The position numbers and the translations under genes were made by a program. From Bacteroidales bacterium (GTDB lineage Bacteria > Bacteroidota > Bacteroidia > Bacteroidales > P3), in the NCBI GenBank assembly GCA_017560705.1, contig JAFZEK010000062.1, positions 1 through 6,057 of the forward strand: a stretch of DNA of 6,057 nt. The letters run 5' to 3'. The notes beneath the pieces were generated by a model. The model worked only from the letters and a program-made list of their open reading frames with translations. It made no database searches and was not told where the DNA came from. Shown here in pieces: positions 6,056 through 6,057 of this stretch (positions are counted from its first letter, which is position 1; every line of letters begins with the position of its first letter).

Positions 6056-6057
6056 CC

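Overview
The window looks like chromosomal DNA from a member of the Bacteroidota, probably a low-GC Bacteroidales-type organism. Three things point there. Two upstream regions carry the Bacteroidota -7 promoter element (TAnnTTTG), each time as TATCTTTGCA. The protein sequences are of Bacteroidota type, including a short 238-residue DapB. There is also a small lipoprotein with a Bacteroidota-style 'SC' lipobox followed by acidic residues. The genus cannot be named from this sequence alone.

All convincing genes lie on the minus strand. From right to left, which is the direction of transcription, they are as follows. At 6057-5969 there is an uncertain C-terminal fragment of an unrecognised reading frame that ends inside a strong hairpin. 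A long AT-rich promoter/leader region follows. At 5654-5253 is a 133-residue lipoprotein of unknown function, and then a 321-bp AT-rich gap holding the dapB promoter. At 4931-4215 is dapB (4-hydroxy-tetrahydrodipicolinate reductase). A 117-bp gap comes next, with a 21-codon upstream ORF in the permease frame. At 4097-3015 is a FecCD/BtuC-type permease, and at 3014-2247 its ATPase, the two genes abutting as TAGATG. After a 77-bp gap, RNase R (rnr) runs from 2169 off the left edge with 723 codons visible. It has no stop codon inside the window but is intact as far as it can be read.

Permease and ATPase clearly form one ABC importer of the siderophore/heme/cobalamin class, but no substrate-binding protein or TonB-dependent receptor is present, so the substrate cannot be assigned. 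No terminator is visible between dapB and rnr, and no TAnnTTTG-type promoter is visible in either short gap. The simplest reading is one transcript from the dapB promoter through the importer into rnr, mixing lysine/peptidoglycan-precursor synthesis, metal-cofactor uptake and RNA decay.

The window is mostly ordinary housekeeping sequence. The parts worth a second look are non-coding or small: the nested hairpin and composition change at the right edge, the long leader before the lipoprotein gene, the in-frame upstream ORF before the permease, and the unassigned lipoprotein. I see no CRISPR array, tRNA, rRNA or complete mobile element, and no convincing novel multi-gene system.
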